Of a stretch of DNA of 17,672 nt, positions 1-6,349 are shown one piece after another. The translations under genes and the position numbers were made by a program. The notes under the pieces were generated by a model. It saw nothing but the letters and a program-made list of their open reading frames with translations. It made no database searches and was not told the origin of the DNA. Numbering within the stretch: the stretch's first letter is position 1; every line of letters begins with the position of its first letter. The DNA comes from CAIWXH01 sp964555675 (GTDB taxonomy: Bacteria; Chloroflexota; Chloroflexia; Chloroflexales; Chloroflexaceae). The stretch lies in contig CAZKTU010000130.1 of NCBI GenBank assembly GCA_964555675.1, positions 1 to 17,672 on the forward strand. Reading direction: 5' to 3'.

Positions 1-55
1 ACATTTCCGTAACGAAGTTGCCCTTGATTATGAAGAAAACGTGCGCTATATCTAG
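1..55 (+). CDS. Possible 3' end of a truncated gene
   Basis: Reading from base 2, the frame is open for 17 codons and ends in TAG at 53-55, giving a C-terminal peptide HFRNEVALDYEENVRYI. Its mix of charged and hydrophobic residues is plausible for a real protein, but it is far too short to assign a family. The other two plus frames offer nothing better. The stretch has lower GC than the genes that follow. It could equally be chance open frame in an intergenic region. Confidence 0.3.
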   Translation, partial: HFRNEVALDYEENVRYI

Positions 56-153
56 AATCAGACATCGGAACCACTGATCGTCCTGCTCGGGCTGGCGCGT
101 CCCTGTATTGCGTTTAAGCATCGCAGCTAACCCTCGCAAGTCTCAGCCTCCAG

Positions 154-191
154 CGGGCAATTCTGCCCGTCTTCGTACTGTTGCGTAGGAG
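154..191 (+). promoter_or_regulatory. Leader hairpin and ribosome binding site of the secreted repeat protein
   Basis: A 6-bp perfect stem (CGGGCA / TGCCCG, four-base loop) lies at 154-169. It is followed by AGGAG at 187-191, six bases before the ATG at 198. The strong Shine-Dalgarno supports that start codon. The rest of 56-197 holds no gene I can support, and I see no convincing -35/-10 pair there. The hairpin may be an upstream gene's terminator or a leader structure; nothing decides between them. Confidence 0.45.
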
Positions 192-197
192 TGTGCG

Positions 198-2036
198 ATG
201 AAGCGCGTCGGCCTGCTCCTGTCCTTTGTCCTTATCGTGACCCTGTTCGTCGCCGGGACACTCTCGGTCCAGGCCCAGGTGGGCGGCCCAATCACCGAGA
301 TCGAGCCGAACGACAGTTGCCAGTTGGCCCAGGATCTGAGCGCCCAGGCGCTGCCGCTGGTGGTGAGCGGCGTTCTGCCGGGGCAGTCATTTGGCTATCC
401 GGGGCCGAACAGCGAGCTCAACATCGACTTCTTCCGGGTGCGCGGCGAGCCAGGCAGCTCGCTCTTGATCAGGGTCGACGGCGCTGAGACGGGCGGCGGC
501 ACGCTGTTCAACGCGCAGCTTGGCCTGGTTGGCAGCGAGTGCGGGCCGCCGAGCACGTACACGGGTCAGCCGAGCGGGCCTACCCAGGCCGTCTTCACCG
601 TGCCGGCCGACGGGTTTGTGCATATCGGCGTCACGGGCTGCTGCGACAGCACCTTCCTCTCGGGCGGCTTCGGCGCGGGCAGCTACACCCTGAGCGTCGG
701 GCCGGCCCAGTCCTCGGGCCCGATCACGGGGCGCTTGCTCGACGACACAACCGGCGCACCCGTCACGCTGGCCCAGGCCGGCTTCGCAATCGTCCAGCTT
801 TACCCCTGCGACCCATTCAACCCGTGCTCGCCGGTCACCCAGGCCGTGGTCGCCGATGACGGCAGCTTCAACATTCCGGCCAGCGCCCAATTGCTGCCCG
901 GGCAGTATTGGTTCAACGTCATCACCGCAAGCTACGAGTCGCTGGTGGCGGGCCCGTTTACGCTGGACGCCGGCCAGGCCCTTAGCGTCGATCTGCGCCT
1001 GAAGCCTTTCACGGAGGTGTTTGGGCAGGTGGTACTGGCCGGCGGCGCGCCCCCGCCCGTGCTCGATCTGGTCGCGGCGACGCTGCTGCGCTGCGAGGAC
1101 CTGTGCTTTCCGATCGGCAGCACCTGGGTCGGGTTTGATGGGAGCTTCTCGTTCAGCAGCCAGTTTTCGCCCCTACTGGCCAACGGGGGCAGCTTTCAGG
1201 TCAGCCTAAGCTCGGCGTACTACGAGTCGGCTACAATTGGCCCGTTTCAGGTCGAGCCGGGCCGGCGCACCGACCTCGGGGCGACCACACTGCAGCGCCT
1301 GCCCTCGATCGGCGGGATCGTCGGTCGGCTGCTCGACGCCGATACCTTGCGCCCAATCAGCTCTTCCGGCTTTCCCGCGTTGTCACTGGTGCGCTGCATC
1401 GATGGCGCCTGCCTGCAGTCGATCGCGCTGGGAGTGGTCAACCCCGACGGCAGCTTTGTGATCGCATCGAGCGAGTCGAGCCCGCCGATCGTCCCCGGCA
1501 GCTATCTGCTTCGCGTTAACCTCGACGGCTATGTACCCTACAGCACGCCGATCTTCCGGGTCGGCGCAGACGAGGTGTACGACCTGAAGCGGCTCAAGAT
1601 TCAGCCCCTGACCGTGCGCCTCGATGAGCCGAAGATCTGCGCGAGCGTGCCGGCCGGGCGCGAGCGCTGCGACCACAGCGTCCGGCTGACCAACCTGGTC
1701 AACCGGCCGGTCACGGTGCAGACCTGGCGCGTCTTCAGCCTCTCAGGCCAGCCGAGCCGCAGCAGCTTCCAGCTCGATCAGGCCCGCCCGGTGCGCCTGC
1801 TGCCCGGGCAGAGCCGCGTGCTCAGCTACAGCCTCGACATCCCGCGCAGCATGCCCGAGGGCGCGGTGCTCTGTGTGCAGTTCTTCGCCGGACGCGACGA
1901 GCGAGGCTTCTACTTCAACCCGCTGGCCAGTACCTACGAGTTCCAGGCCTGCGTGCTGAAGCAGACCGACGGCACGGTGCGCAGCCTGCGTCCCAACGAG
2001 CTGCGCGAGCTCGAGCGCCTCGAAGCGCGCCCGTAG
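198..2036 (+). CDS. Secreted protein with PPC-like domain and three carboxypeptidase-regulatory-like repeats
   Basis: A 612-residue exported protein. Residues 1-26 form a classical signal peptide: MKR, a hydrophobic core, then VQA before the likely cleavage site. Residues 33-170 resemble a bacterial pre-peptidase C-terminal domain, opening with the typical EPNDSCQLAQDL and containing an IDFFRV strand. Three repeats of about 95-100 residues follow (roughly 174-270, 271-366 and 367-469). Each begins like GRLLD or GQVVL, contains an xDGSF turn, and has a closely spaced Cys pair (C204/C210, C299/C303, C400/C405). This is the pattern of carboxypeptidase-regulatory or Cna-B-type beta sandwiches. 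The C-terminal 140 residues look like another beta-rich domain with four further cysteines. No catalytic domain, cell-wall sorting signal or C-terminal membrane helix is visible, so it is probably a soluble exoprotein or surface protein with a binding or structural role. No specific function can be named. Confidence 0.85.
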   Translation: MKRVGLLLSFVLIVTLFVAGTLSVQAQVGGPITEIEPNDSCQLAQDLSAQALPLVVSGVLPGQSFGYPGPNSELNIDFFRVRGEPGSSLLIRVDGAETGGGTLFNAQLGLVGSECGPPSTYTGQPSGPTQAVFTVPADGFVHIGVTGCCDSTFLSGGFGAGSYTLSVGPAQSSGPITGRLLDDTTGAPVTLAQAGFAIVQLYPCDPFNPCSPVTQAVVADDGSFNIPASAQLLPGQYWFNVITASYESLVAGPFTLDAGQALSVDLRLKPFTEVFGQVVLAGGAPPPVLDLVAATLLRCEDLCFPIGSTWVGFDGSFSFSSQFSPLLANGGSFQVSLSSAYYESATIGPFQVEPGRRTDLGATTLQRLPSIGGIVGRLLDADTLRPISSSGFPALSLVRCIDGACLQSIALGVVNPDGSFVIASSESSPPIVPGSYLLRVNLDGYVPYSTPIFRVGADEVYDLKRLKIQPLTVRLDEPKICASVPAGRERCDHSVRLTNLVNRPVTVQTWRVFSLSGQPSRSSFQLDQARPVRLLPGQSRVLSYSLDIPRSMPEGAVLCVQFFAGRDERGFYFNPLASTYEFQACVLKQTDGTVRSLRPNELRELERLEARP

Positions 2037-2054
2037 ACGCTGCGCTGTAGAGTA

Positions 2055-2090
2055 AAGCAAACGGGGAGGCAACTGCCTCCCCGTTTGCTT
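2055..2090. terminator. Long perfect hairpin between convergent genes, likely bidirectional terminator
   Basis: A 17-bp perfect inverted repeat with almost no loop: AAGCAAACGGGGAGGC pairs with GCCTCCCCGTTTGCTT. It starts 19 bases after the stop of the secreted-protein gene. The arms end in AAG/CTT rather than a long U tract, so termination may be modest. Position between converging genes and stem strength favour a shared terminator. Confidence 0.7.
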
Positions 2091-2093
2091 GTC

Positions 2094-2182
2094 CCCAGGG
2101 CGACAGCATTGTCGCTGGGAGGGTCGCAGGGAGGGCAAGCCCTCCCTGAAAAACCTATAGCGTGCCGCAAGCATGGCTTGCG
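2094..2182. repeat. Cluster of three further palindromes
   Basis: Three hairpins follow the terminator. At 2094-2119 a stem around GCGACA-gcat-TGTCGC carries a GG bulge. At 2127-2148 there is a 10-bp perfect stem CAGGGAGGGC-AA-GCCCTCCCTG. At 2166-2182 there is a 7-bp stem CGCAAGC-atg-GCTTGCG, six bases beyond the stop of the symporter gene on the minus strand. The 2127 palindrome shares the core GGAGGGC(C)AAGCCCTCC with the repeats at 17585 and 17637, which suggests a genome-wide REP-like palindrome family. None has a downstream T run on either strand. Confidence 0.6.
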
Positions 2183-2187
2183 AGCAT

Positions 2188-3627
2188 TCAGGCGCTGGCC
2201 TTGCGCGCGGCGAGCTGGGCCAGGATCGCTTCGTGTTTGGCTTTGGTGATCGGGTAGAAGGCGGTGAGGATCATGCCGCAGATCAGGATGATCGTGGGCA
2301 CGGGGCCGATCATGAGCCTGATCGCGGTCAGGGCCGCCTCGGGCTGCTGGCCGGCGGCGAGATCCTGGTTGAAGCCGGAGAGCTCGAGGGCCTGGCCGAC
2401 CAGGAAGAGGCCGAGGGCCAGGCCGAGCTTCTGCAGCAGGACCATAAAGCCGTAGAACATGCCCTCGCGGCGCTGGCCGGTCTCGAGCTCGTCGAGCTCG
2501 ATCACATCGGGCATCATGCTCCAGGGGATGAGGTAGGCGGTGGCGATGCCGGCCCCGGCGACCACGCCGAGGATGAGCGCCAGGCCGATCTGCTCGGGCT
2601 GCAGGAAGAAGAGGAATGATTGGACGGCGATCCAGATCGCCGAGCCGATCATATAGACCGCCTTCTTGCCGATGCGGCGGCTCACGGCGCTCCAGATGAA
2701 GAGGAAGACCAGGGCCGAGCCCTGCACGGCGAAGAGCATGAGCGGGATGATATCCGAGGCCTGGCTGAAGCTGAGGCCGAGGGCCGAGGTCGGGAACTGC
2801 GGCACGCTGCCCAGCCAGAAGATGATATAGAAGGTCAGCACGGCCGAGGTGACCTGCACGGCCAGCCACGAGAAGAGGTAGATCCCGACCACGAAGAGGA
2901 AGGGCCGGTTGCTGAAGACGTAGCGGATCTGCTCGATCAGGCCCAGCTCCTCGGCGCCGGGCTCGGGCTCGTAGCGCTCGCGGGTGCCGGCGAAGCACCA
3001 GAGGAAGGGCAGGGCGACCAGCACGCCGACCACGGCGCCCGAGACCAGGTAGCCGGTCTGGGGGTCGTTGGGGAACATACCGACGATCACCTGGTGCAGA
3101 ATGCCGCCGAAGATGCTGCCGCCGATGCTGAAGGCGAAGCGGTACGAGTTGAGGGCGGTGCGCTCGTCGTAGTCGCGGGTCAGCTCGGGGGTGAGGGCGG
3201 CGTAGGGCACGTTGACGATCGTGAAGGCCGTGTCGAAGAGCAGGGCGATCACCAGGTAGTAGATGAACTTGCCGGTGTCGTCGAAGGGCGGCACGATCCA
3301 CTGCAGGAAGAAGAACAGCCCAAAGGGCACGGCGCCGAAGAGCAGCCAGGGGCGGCGGCGGCCCCAGCGGGTATTGGTGTGGTCGGTCATCCAACCGATG
3401 AAGGGGTCGTTGACGGCGTCCCAGATTTTGACGATCAGCAGAATGGTGCCGGCGAGGCCGGGCGACAGGCCGGCGACGGTCGTGAGGAAGAAGAGCTGGA
3501 AGAACGAGGCGATGATCGTGGCGATGGCGGGGCCGAGGTCGCCGGCCCCGAAGGCCAGCCTGGTCGAGAGCGAGAGCCGTTCGCTGGCGGGCGCGGCGTT
3601 GGTGGCCGGGACGACGGTGTCTGCCAT
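2188..3627 (-). CDS. MFS transporter of the GPH family (sugar:cation symporter)
   Basis: A 479-residue polytopic membrane protein with about 12 hydrophobic helices, the usual length for glycoside-pentoside-hexuronide:cation symporters (MelB-like). Diagnostic features are WDAVNDPFIGWMTD around residues 69-82, whose Asp70 and Asp74 have the four-residue spacing of the cation-site aspartates of MelB, followed by TRWGRRRPW (87-94), the conserved cytoplasmic loop. NVPYAALTPELT in the fourth helix region is also typical. The family takes up sugars or glycosides with Na+ or H+; the substrate cannot be read from the sequence. The start is fixed by GAGGAGG at 3632-3638 just upstream of ATG. It appears monocistronic: the gene upstream on the same strand is separated by a 13-bp hairpin, and no glycosidase or sugar kinase lies nearby. 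Confidence 0.9.
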   Translation of the reverse strand: MADTVVPATNAAPASERLSLSTRLAFGAGDLGPAIATIIASFFQLFFLTTVAGLSPGLAGTILLIVKIWDAVNDPFIGWMTDHTNTRWGRRRPWLLFGAVPFGLFFFLQWIVPPFDDTGKFIYYLVIALLFDTAFTIVNVPYAALTPELTRDYDERTALNSYRFAFSIGGSIFGGILHQVIVGMFPNDPQTGYLVSGAVVGVLVALPFLWCFAGTRERYEPEPGAEELGLIEQIRYVFSNRPFLFVVGIYLFSWLAVQVTSAVLTFYIIFWLGSVPQFPTSALGLSFSQASDIIPLMLFAVQGSALVFLFIWSAVSRRIGKKAVYMIGSAIWIAVQSFLFFLQPEQIGLALILGVVAGAGIATAYLIPWSMMPDVIELDELETGQRREGMFYGFMVLLQKLGLALGLFLVGQALELSGFNQDLAAGQQPEAALTAIRLMIGPVPTIILICGMILTAFYPITKAKHEAILAQLAARKASA

Positions 3628-3722
3628 GGGGCCTCCTCAGAGCATGCTGCTGGAATGTCTGTACACTAGCAGCGCTGCCGCGTCATTGCCTTCACCTTTG
3701 AGCTACTCGCTGCGTGAGGCGA

Positions 3723-3731
3723 ATTATAACA
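3723..3731 (-). promoter_or_regulatory. Extended -10 promoter of the symporter gene
   Basis: On the minus strand the bases read TGTTATAAT: a perfect TATAAT (3723-3728) preceded by the TGn extension. No good -35 box sits 17 bp upstream, as expected for an extended -10 promoter. Transcription would begin near 3716, leaving a leader of about 88 bases before the ATG at 3627. Confidence 0.55.
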
Positions 3732-3762
3732 GGCGCCGCGAGTCGGTTGCTCGCGGCGCCTG
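3730..3762 (-). terminator. 13-bp perfect inverted repeat between two minus-strand genes (terminator or operator)
   Basis: CAGGCGCCGCGAG and CTCGCGGCGCCTG pair perfectly around a seven-base loop. On the minus strand the hairpin lies about 60 bases after the stop of the small hypothetical gene and is followed by TTATAATT, a weak U-rich tail, so it can act as that gene's terminator. The same repeat touches the extended -10 element and covers the -35 region of the symporter promoter, so a role as operator for a dimeric regulator is also possible. Confidence 0.55.
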
Positions 3763-3820
3763 GTAAATACCCGCCACGGGACGGCAGCGTGGGGGCGTGG
3801 ACATGCTGAGTACCTAATGG

Positions 3821-4210
3821 TCAGTTGCCGTCGGTGGCCCTGGGGCTCGGCTGAGCCGGCGTGCGCCGCAGCGGGCGCTTGCGCTCAGACTTCTGCTTCA
3901 GGCCCACGGCGTGGACAGCCGGCGAGTCGCTGCCGTACTGCGCGATGACCTGGGATTTGGCGTTGAGCATGCCGCTGTGGAAGAGCTGGCCGGCCAGAGT
4001 GGCCTGCTCGCGCGCTACCTCGAGGGCTCGTCGGGCCATGATCTCGGCGTCTTCGGCCTGGGCCAGGGCAGCCTCGAGCTGGATGAGCGAGTCGCAGTTG
4101 TAGGCCAGGTTGAGCGGGGCGTAGTCGCCGAGACTCCTGAGGGCAAGCAGGGCCATGCGGTCTGCGGCAAGTACGGGCGGGGGCACACGCTTTCCTGATC
4201 CTGGGGTCAT
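3821..4210 (-). CDS. Small conserved-looking hypothetical protein (129 aa)
   Basis: Function unknown. The open frame extends upstream to 4477, but the start is placed at ATG 4208-4210 because AAGAGG (4220-4225) lies nine bases before it and the 89 codons further upstream translate promoter and repeat DNA. The 129-residue product is soluble. It has a leucine/alanine-rich helical middle (about LAYNCDSLIQLEAALAQAEDA, then ARRALEVAREQ) and ends in AQYGSDSPAVHAVGLKQKSERKRP plus a basic proline-rich tail. The closing block, YGxDSxxxxAVGxKxKSERKRP, resembles short uncharacterised proteins I recall from Chloroflexota and cyanobacteria; that memory is not a database result. The basic tail could bind nucleic acid or a partner, but this is inference. 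Confidence 0.7.
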   Translation of the reverse strand: MTPGSGKRVPPPVLAADRMALLALRSLGDYAPLNLAYNCDSLIQLEAALAQAEDAEIMARRALEVAREQATLAGQLFHSGMLNAKSQVIAQYGSDSPAVHAVGLKQKSERKRPLRRTPAQPSPRATDGN

Positions 4211-4247
4211 GGCTTCCAACCTCTTTCTAGAATGTTGGGAGAGATGA

Positions 4248-4268
4248 CCGCGTACCAGTCGTACGCGG
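4248..4268 (-). promoter_or_regulatory. Leader hairpin of the small hypothetical gene
   Basis: CCGCGTAC and GTACGCGG form an 8-bp perfect stem around a five-base loop. It sits between the predicted promoter (4287-4315) and the ATG at 4210, so it would be in the mRNA leader or serve as a protein-binding palindrome. There is no U tract after it. Confidence 0.4.
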
Positions 4269-4286
4269 GGCTTGCCGTCCGCCAGT

Positions 4287-4315
4287 ACTATATGCAATAG
4301 CTTGCCAAATGAAAA
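4287..4315 (-). promoter_or_regulatory. Sigma-70-type promoter of the small hypothetical gene
   Basis: On the minus strand, TTTTCA (4310-4315) and TATAGT (4287-4292) are separated by exactly 17 bp. The start site would fall near 4280, giving a leader of about 70 bases. This supports the shorter gene start, because the longer open frame would begin upstream of the promoter. Confidence 0.5.
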
Positions 4316-4363
4316 TAGGAATCTAGACCTGAATCCGAATAGTCCCCTGCCTGGTATAGTCCA

Positions 4364-4404
4364 GCGGAAATGAGGCTTCCAATTTTTACCACGAAGACCG
4401 CGAA
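4364..4404 (+). repeat. Dispersed 'accacgaagacc' repeat, copy 1
   Basis: The sequence runs GCGGAAATGAG, a short variable stretch, then ATTTTTACCACGAAGACC and CGCGAA. The same order of blocks occurs on the opposite strand at 6671-6719, with only the 6-7 bases in the middle differing. It has no coding role. Translated on the other strand it gives RGLRGKN, a peptide shared with the second copy and a frequent source of false gene calls. Confidence 0.65.
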
Positions 4405-4433
4405 TCAGTCTTCTGCCACTAAAACATATGTGC

Positions 4434-4462
4434 TTGCAATTCGCACGGTTCTTTGCTATGAT
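4434..4462 (+). promoter_or_regulatory. Promoter of the Uma2-family gene
   Basis: TTGCAA (4434-4439) and TATGAT (4457-4462) are 17 bp apart, and the -10 box carries a TGC extension. The start site would be near 4469, giving a leader of about 44 bases ending in AGAGG (4503-4507), five bases before the ATG. This promoter is back to back with that of the small hypothetical gene. Confidence 0.6.
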
Positions 4463-4512
4463 GCTAGAGGAGTACACTGGTCATACCGCTAAAGAACGCC
4501 TTAGAGGTTTCT

Positions 4513-5136
4513 ATGACTGCACAACCAAAGCCGTTCATAACAGAAGAAATGTATCTCGAACAAGAACGACAGAGCACTAAGAAACATGAATACTATAATG
4601 GCACTATTTATGCCATGGCAGGTGCCAGTGAACAACACAATTTAATTGCGCTTAATATTGCTGCTGCCCTTCATGGGCTTCTGCGAGGGCGAACGTGTCG
4701 CGCATACCCAAGTGATATGCGTGTCAAGGTAATGCGAACGGGTTTGCATACGTACCCCGATTTTAGTATTGTTTGTGGCCAGTCTCAGTTCACAGACACC
4801 GTGAAACGCGATACGCTTATTAACCCAATAGTTATCATCGAAATTCTCTCTCCATCAACCGAACGATATGATCGCGGCATGAAATTCCAGCAGTATCGAG
4901 CTATTAGTCCCCTCCAAGAATATATTCTCGTGTCACAAGATAAGCATCAAATCGAACGATTTGTCCGACAAGAAAATAATGAGTGGGTATTTTCAGAGGC
5001 TATTGGCATCGAAGCGACCCTGCCTATTTCGTCTATCCAGGGTTCACTTGCATTGCGAGACGTGTATGAGCAAGTTGCTATTATCCCAGAGATAGTTCCA
5101 GGTATTACTCGAGATGTGTCGCCAGAAGAAGATTAG
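4513..5136 (+). CDS. Uma2 family (DUF820) PD-(D/E)XK endonuclease-like protein
   Basis: A 207-residue protein of normal length for the Uma2 family of putative restriction-endonuclease-fold proteins. The N-terminal part has MYLEQERQSTKKHEYYNGTIYAMAGASEQHN, matching the family's Y...E...YxG...MAGAS..HN pattern. The nuclease core shows YPDFSIVC near residue 76, with the metal-binding Asp, then VIIEILSPSTERYDRG, with the catalytic Glu and the usual S-P-S-T. QQYRAISPLQEYILVSQDK follows, as in other members. The family is abundant in Chloroflexota and cyanobacteria, often in many copies, and its cellular target is not established. Base composition and codon use are clearly AT-richer than the neighbours, consistent with horizontal movement. 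The gene stands alone, and its stop is 20 bases from that of the convergent decarboxylase fragment. Confidence 0.9.
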   Translation: MTAQPKPFITEEMYLEQERQSTKKHEYYNGTIYAMAGASEQHNLIALNIAAALHGLLRGRTCRAYPSDMRVKVMRTGLHTYPDFSIVCGQSQFTDTVKRDTLINPIVIIEILSPSTERYDRGMKFQQYRAISPLQEYILVSQDKHQIERFVRQENNEWVFSEAIGIEATLPISSIQGSLALRDVYEQVAIIPEIVPGITRDVSPEED

Positions 5137-5156
5137 GTAGATTGTGTAAGGCGTTT

Positions 5157-6014
5157 CTAAATTAGATTTGTCAATTCTTCAAGGCGATCGAGGATAAAGT
5201 CCACATCAGATTGCTCTGTGCGGAGGTTCATGAAGCAGGCACGCAAACCGTTACGGCCCTTGACGACAGCCGGGCCCAGAAAGGCGTAGCCACCGTCTAC
5301 CAGCGACTTGAGTACACGGCGATTACCGGCGTCGTCCAATGCCCTGATGCGAAAGCACACGCAGTTGAACACCACCGGTGCAAGCAACTCGAAAGCAGCA
5401 CGTCGTTCGATCGCGTTGCCCATATGTAGGGCCAGATCATGCATTCGCTCGATGGTGCTTGCAAAGGCGTCGGCACCAAAGTGCTTCAGGCTCCACCACA
5501 CCTTCAGCGCCTTGAAGGCGCGGCTCAACTGTGGGCCTTGGTTGGCGAAGTCGACAAAGTCGGGGTCCTCCGACATCGTCAGGTAACTCGGCTGAGCACT
5601 GAATGCGTTGAGGAGGTGCTGGCGGTCGCGCACCAGGACGCAGCCGGCCTCGAACGCGCAGAAGAGGAACTTGTGCGGGTCGAGGGACACCGAATCAGCC
5701 AGGCCGATGCGCGACATCGGCTCGCGGAAGCGCTCGCTCAGTGCAGTCAGCGCGCCGTAGGCACCATCAACATGCAGCCACAGTTCCTGCTCGCGACAGA
5801 ACGTGGCCAACTCTGCGATCGGGTCAATCGCGCCTGTGGTGACCGTCCCGGCGCTGGCAACAACGCAGAATGGACGGCGGCCCGCGGCGCGGTCTGCCGC
5901 CACGGCCGCGGCGAGCGCATCCAGTCTCAGCCGGAAGCGTTCATCTGTCGGCACGTGTCGGAGATTGTTCGTACCGAGGCCGAGAATGGACACGGCCTTG
6001 TCGACATGATGTTT
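5157..6014 (-). pseudogene. C-terminal fragment of a group II PLP-dependent (aromatic amino acid type) decarboxylase
   Basis: About 285 codons match the C-terminal part of pyridoxal-phosphate decarboxylases of the aromatic-L-amino-acid/glutamate/histidine group. Visible motifs are SAGTVTTGAID, HVDGAYG with the PLP-binding Asp, and DPHKFLF, whose Lys (codon 5670-5672) should form the Schiff base. RACFMNLRT near the end is also typical. Recognisable sequence begins at HHVDKAVSILGLG, which in intact enzymes follows a segment like YxSDQTH. Upstream of that codon the frame continues into the 55-bp block flanking the gap and loses similarity. Intact relatives have about 470-500 residues, so roughly the first 170-190, including the N-terminal substrate-binding region, are absent. 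It is probably a dead remnant. If the assembly is wrong here, the complete gene might exist. The substrate cannot be assigned. Confidence 0.8.
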
Positions 6015-6015
6015 A

Positions 6016-6070
6016 ATGATCCTGCGGGAAAACGTTTCTGTCGGTTGGATGTTCGACTGCTTGCCGCTGC
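6016..6070. repeat. 55-bp block left of the gap (identical to the right flank)
   Basis: Fifty-five bases, from ATGATCCTGC to TTGCCGCTGC, are identical to 6171-6225. The copy ends exactly at the first N. It most likely reflects contig ends that overlap by one k-mer length and were scaffolded without merging. A genuine direct repeat around unresolved DNA is the alternative. Confidence 0.85.
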
Positions 6071-6170
6071 NNNNNNNNNNNNNNNNNNNNNNNNNNNNNN
6101 NNNNNNNNNNNNNNNNNNNNNNNNNNNNNNNNNNNNNNNNNNNNNNNNNNNNNNNNNNNNNNNNNNNNNN
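6071..6170. other. Assembly gap of 100 N
   Basis: Exactly 100 undetermined bases, the conventional placeholder for a gap of unknown size. The true distance may be zero or negative, given the identical flanks. Confidence 0.99.
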
Positions 6171-6225
6171 ATGATCCTGCGGGAAAACGTTTCTGTCGGT
6201 TGGATGTTCGACTGCTTGCCGCTGC
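6171..6225. repeat. 55-bp block right of the gap
   Basis: Identical to 6016-6070 and starts at the first base after the N run. It continues into GCGCGTATTTTAGCACGCGC, a small 6-bp inverted repeat (6224-6229 / 6238-6243) in an otherwise featureless sequence. No coding frame is credible. Confidence 0.85.
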
Positions 6226-6244
6226 GCGTATTTTAGCACGCGCC

Positions 6245-6349
6245 GAAGCATGGTATGGCTGCACTGAAGGATCGCGCCGGCTTGCTGAAGCATGGCGCGG
6301 CTGCACTGAAGCATGGCGCGGCTGCACTGAAGTGGAATCACGGCTCGCT
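6245..6349. repeat. Five-unit 21-bp tandem repeat
   Basis: Five consecutive 21-bp units, each beginning with GAAG and ending in CT: 6245-6265, 6266-6286, 6287-6307, 6308-6328 and 6329-6349. Units 3 and 4 are identical (GAAGCATGGCGCGGCTGCAC plus T). Unit 1 differs at three positions, and units 2 and 5 are more diverged. The unit is a multiple of three, so it creates artificial heptapeptide repeats in open frames, but there is no start signal or protein context. Related motifs (TGAAGGATTG) recur singly at about 6392 and 6477, hinting at a once longer array. Confidence 0.85.

Noticed and set aside
2127..2148. Intrinsic terminator at the CAGGGAGGGC hairpin
   Set aside because: On plus it is followed by A residues, and on minus by a GC-rich sequence. 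With no U tract on the RNA it was classed as a REP-like palindrome.
2620..3669. Long plus-strand open frames opposite the symporter, and similar ones opposite the VWA and GAF genes
   Set aside because: Mirror frames produced by high-GC codon bias. They have low-complexity D/E/G/A/R-rich translations and no family motifs, while the opposite strand carries clear domains.
4211..4477. N-terminal extension of the small hypothetical protein
   Set aside because: The extension covers the promoter, leader palindrome and part of the dispersed repeat, and a good Shine-Dalgarno precedes the internal ATG at 4210.
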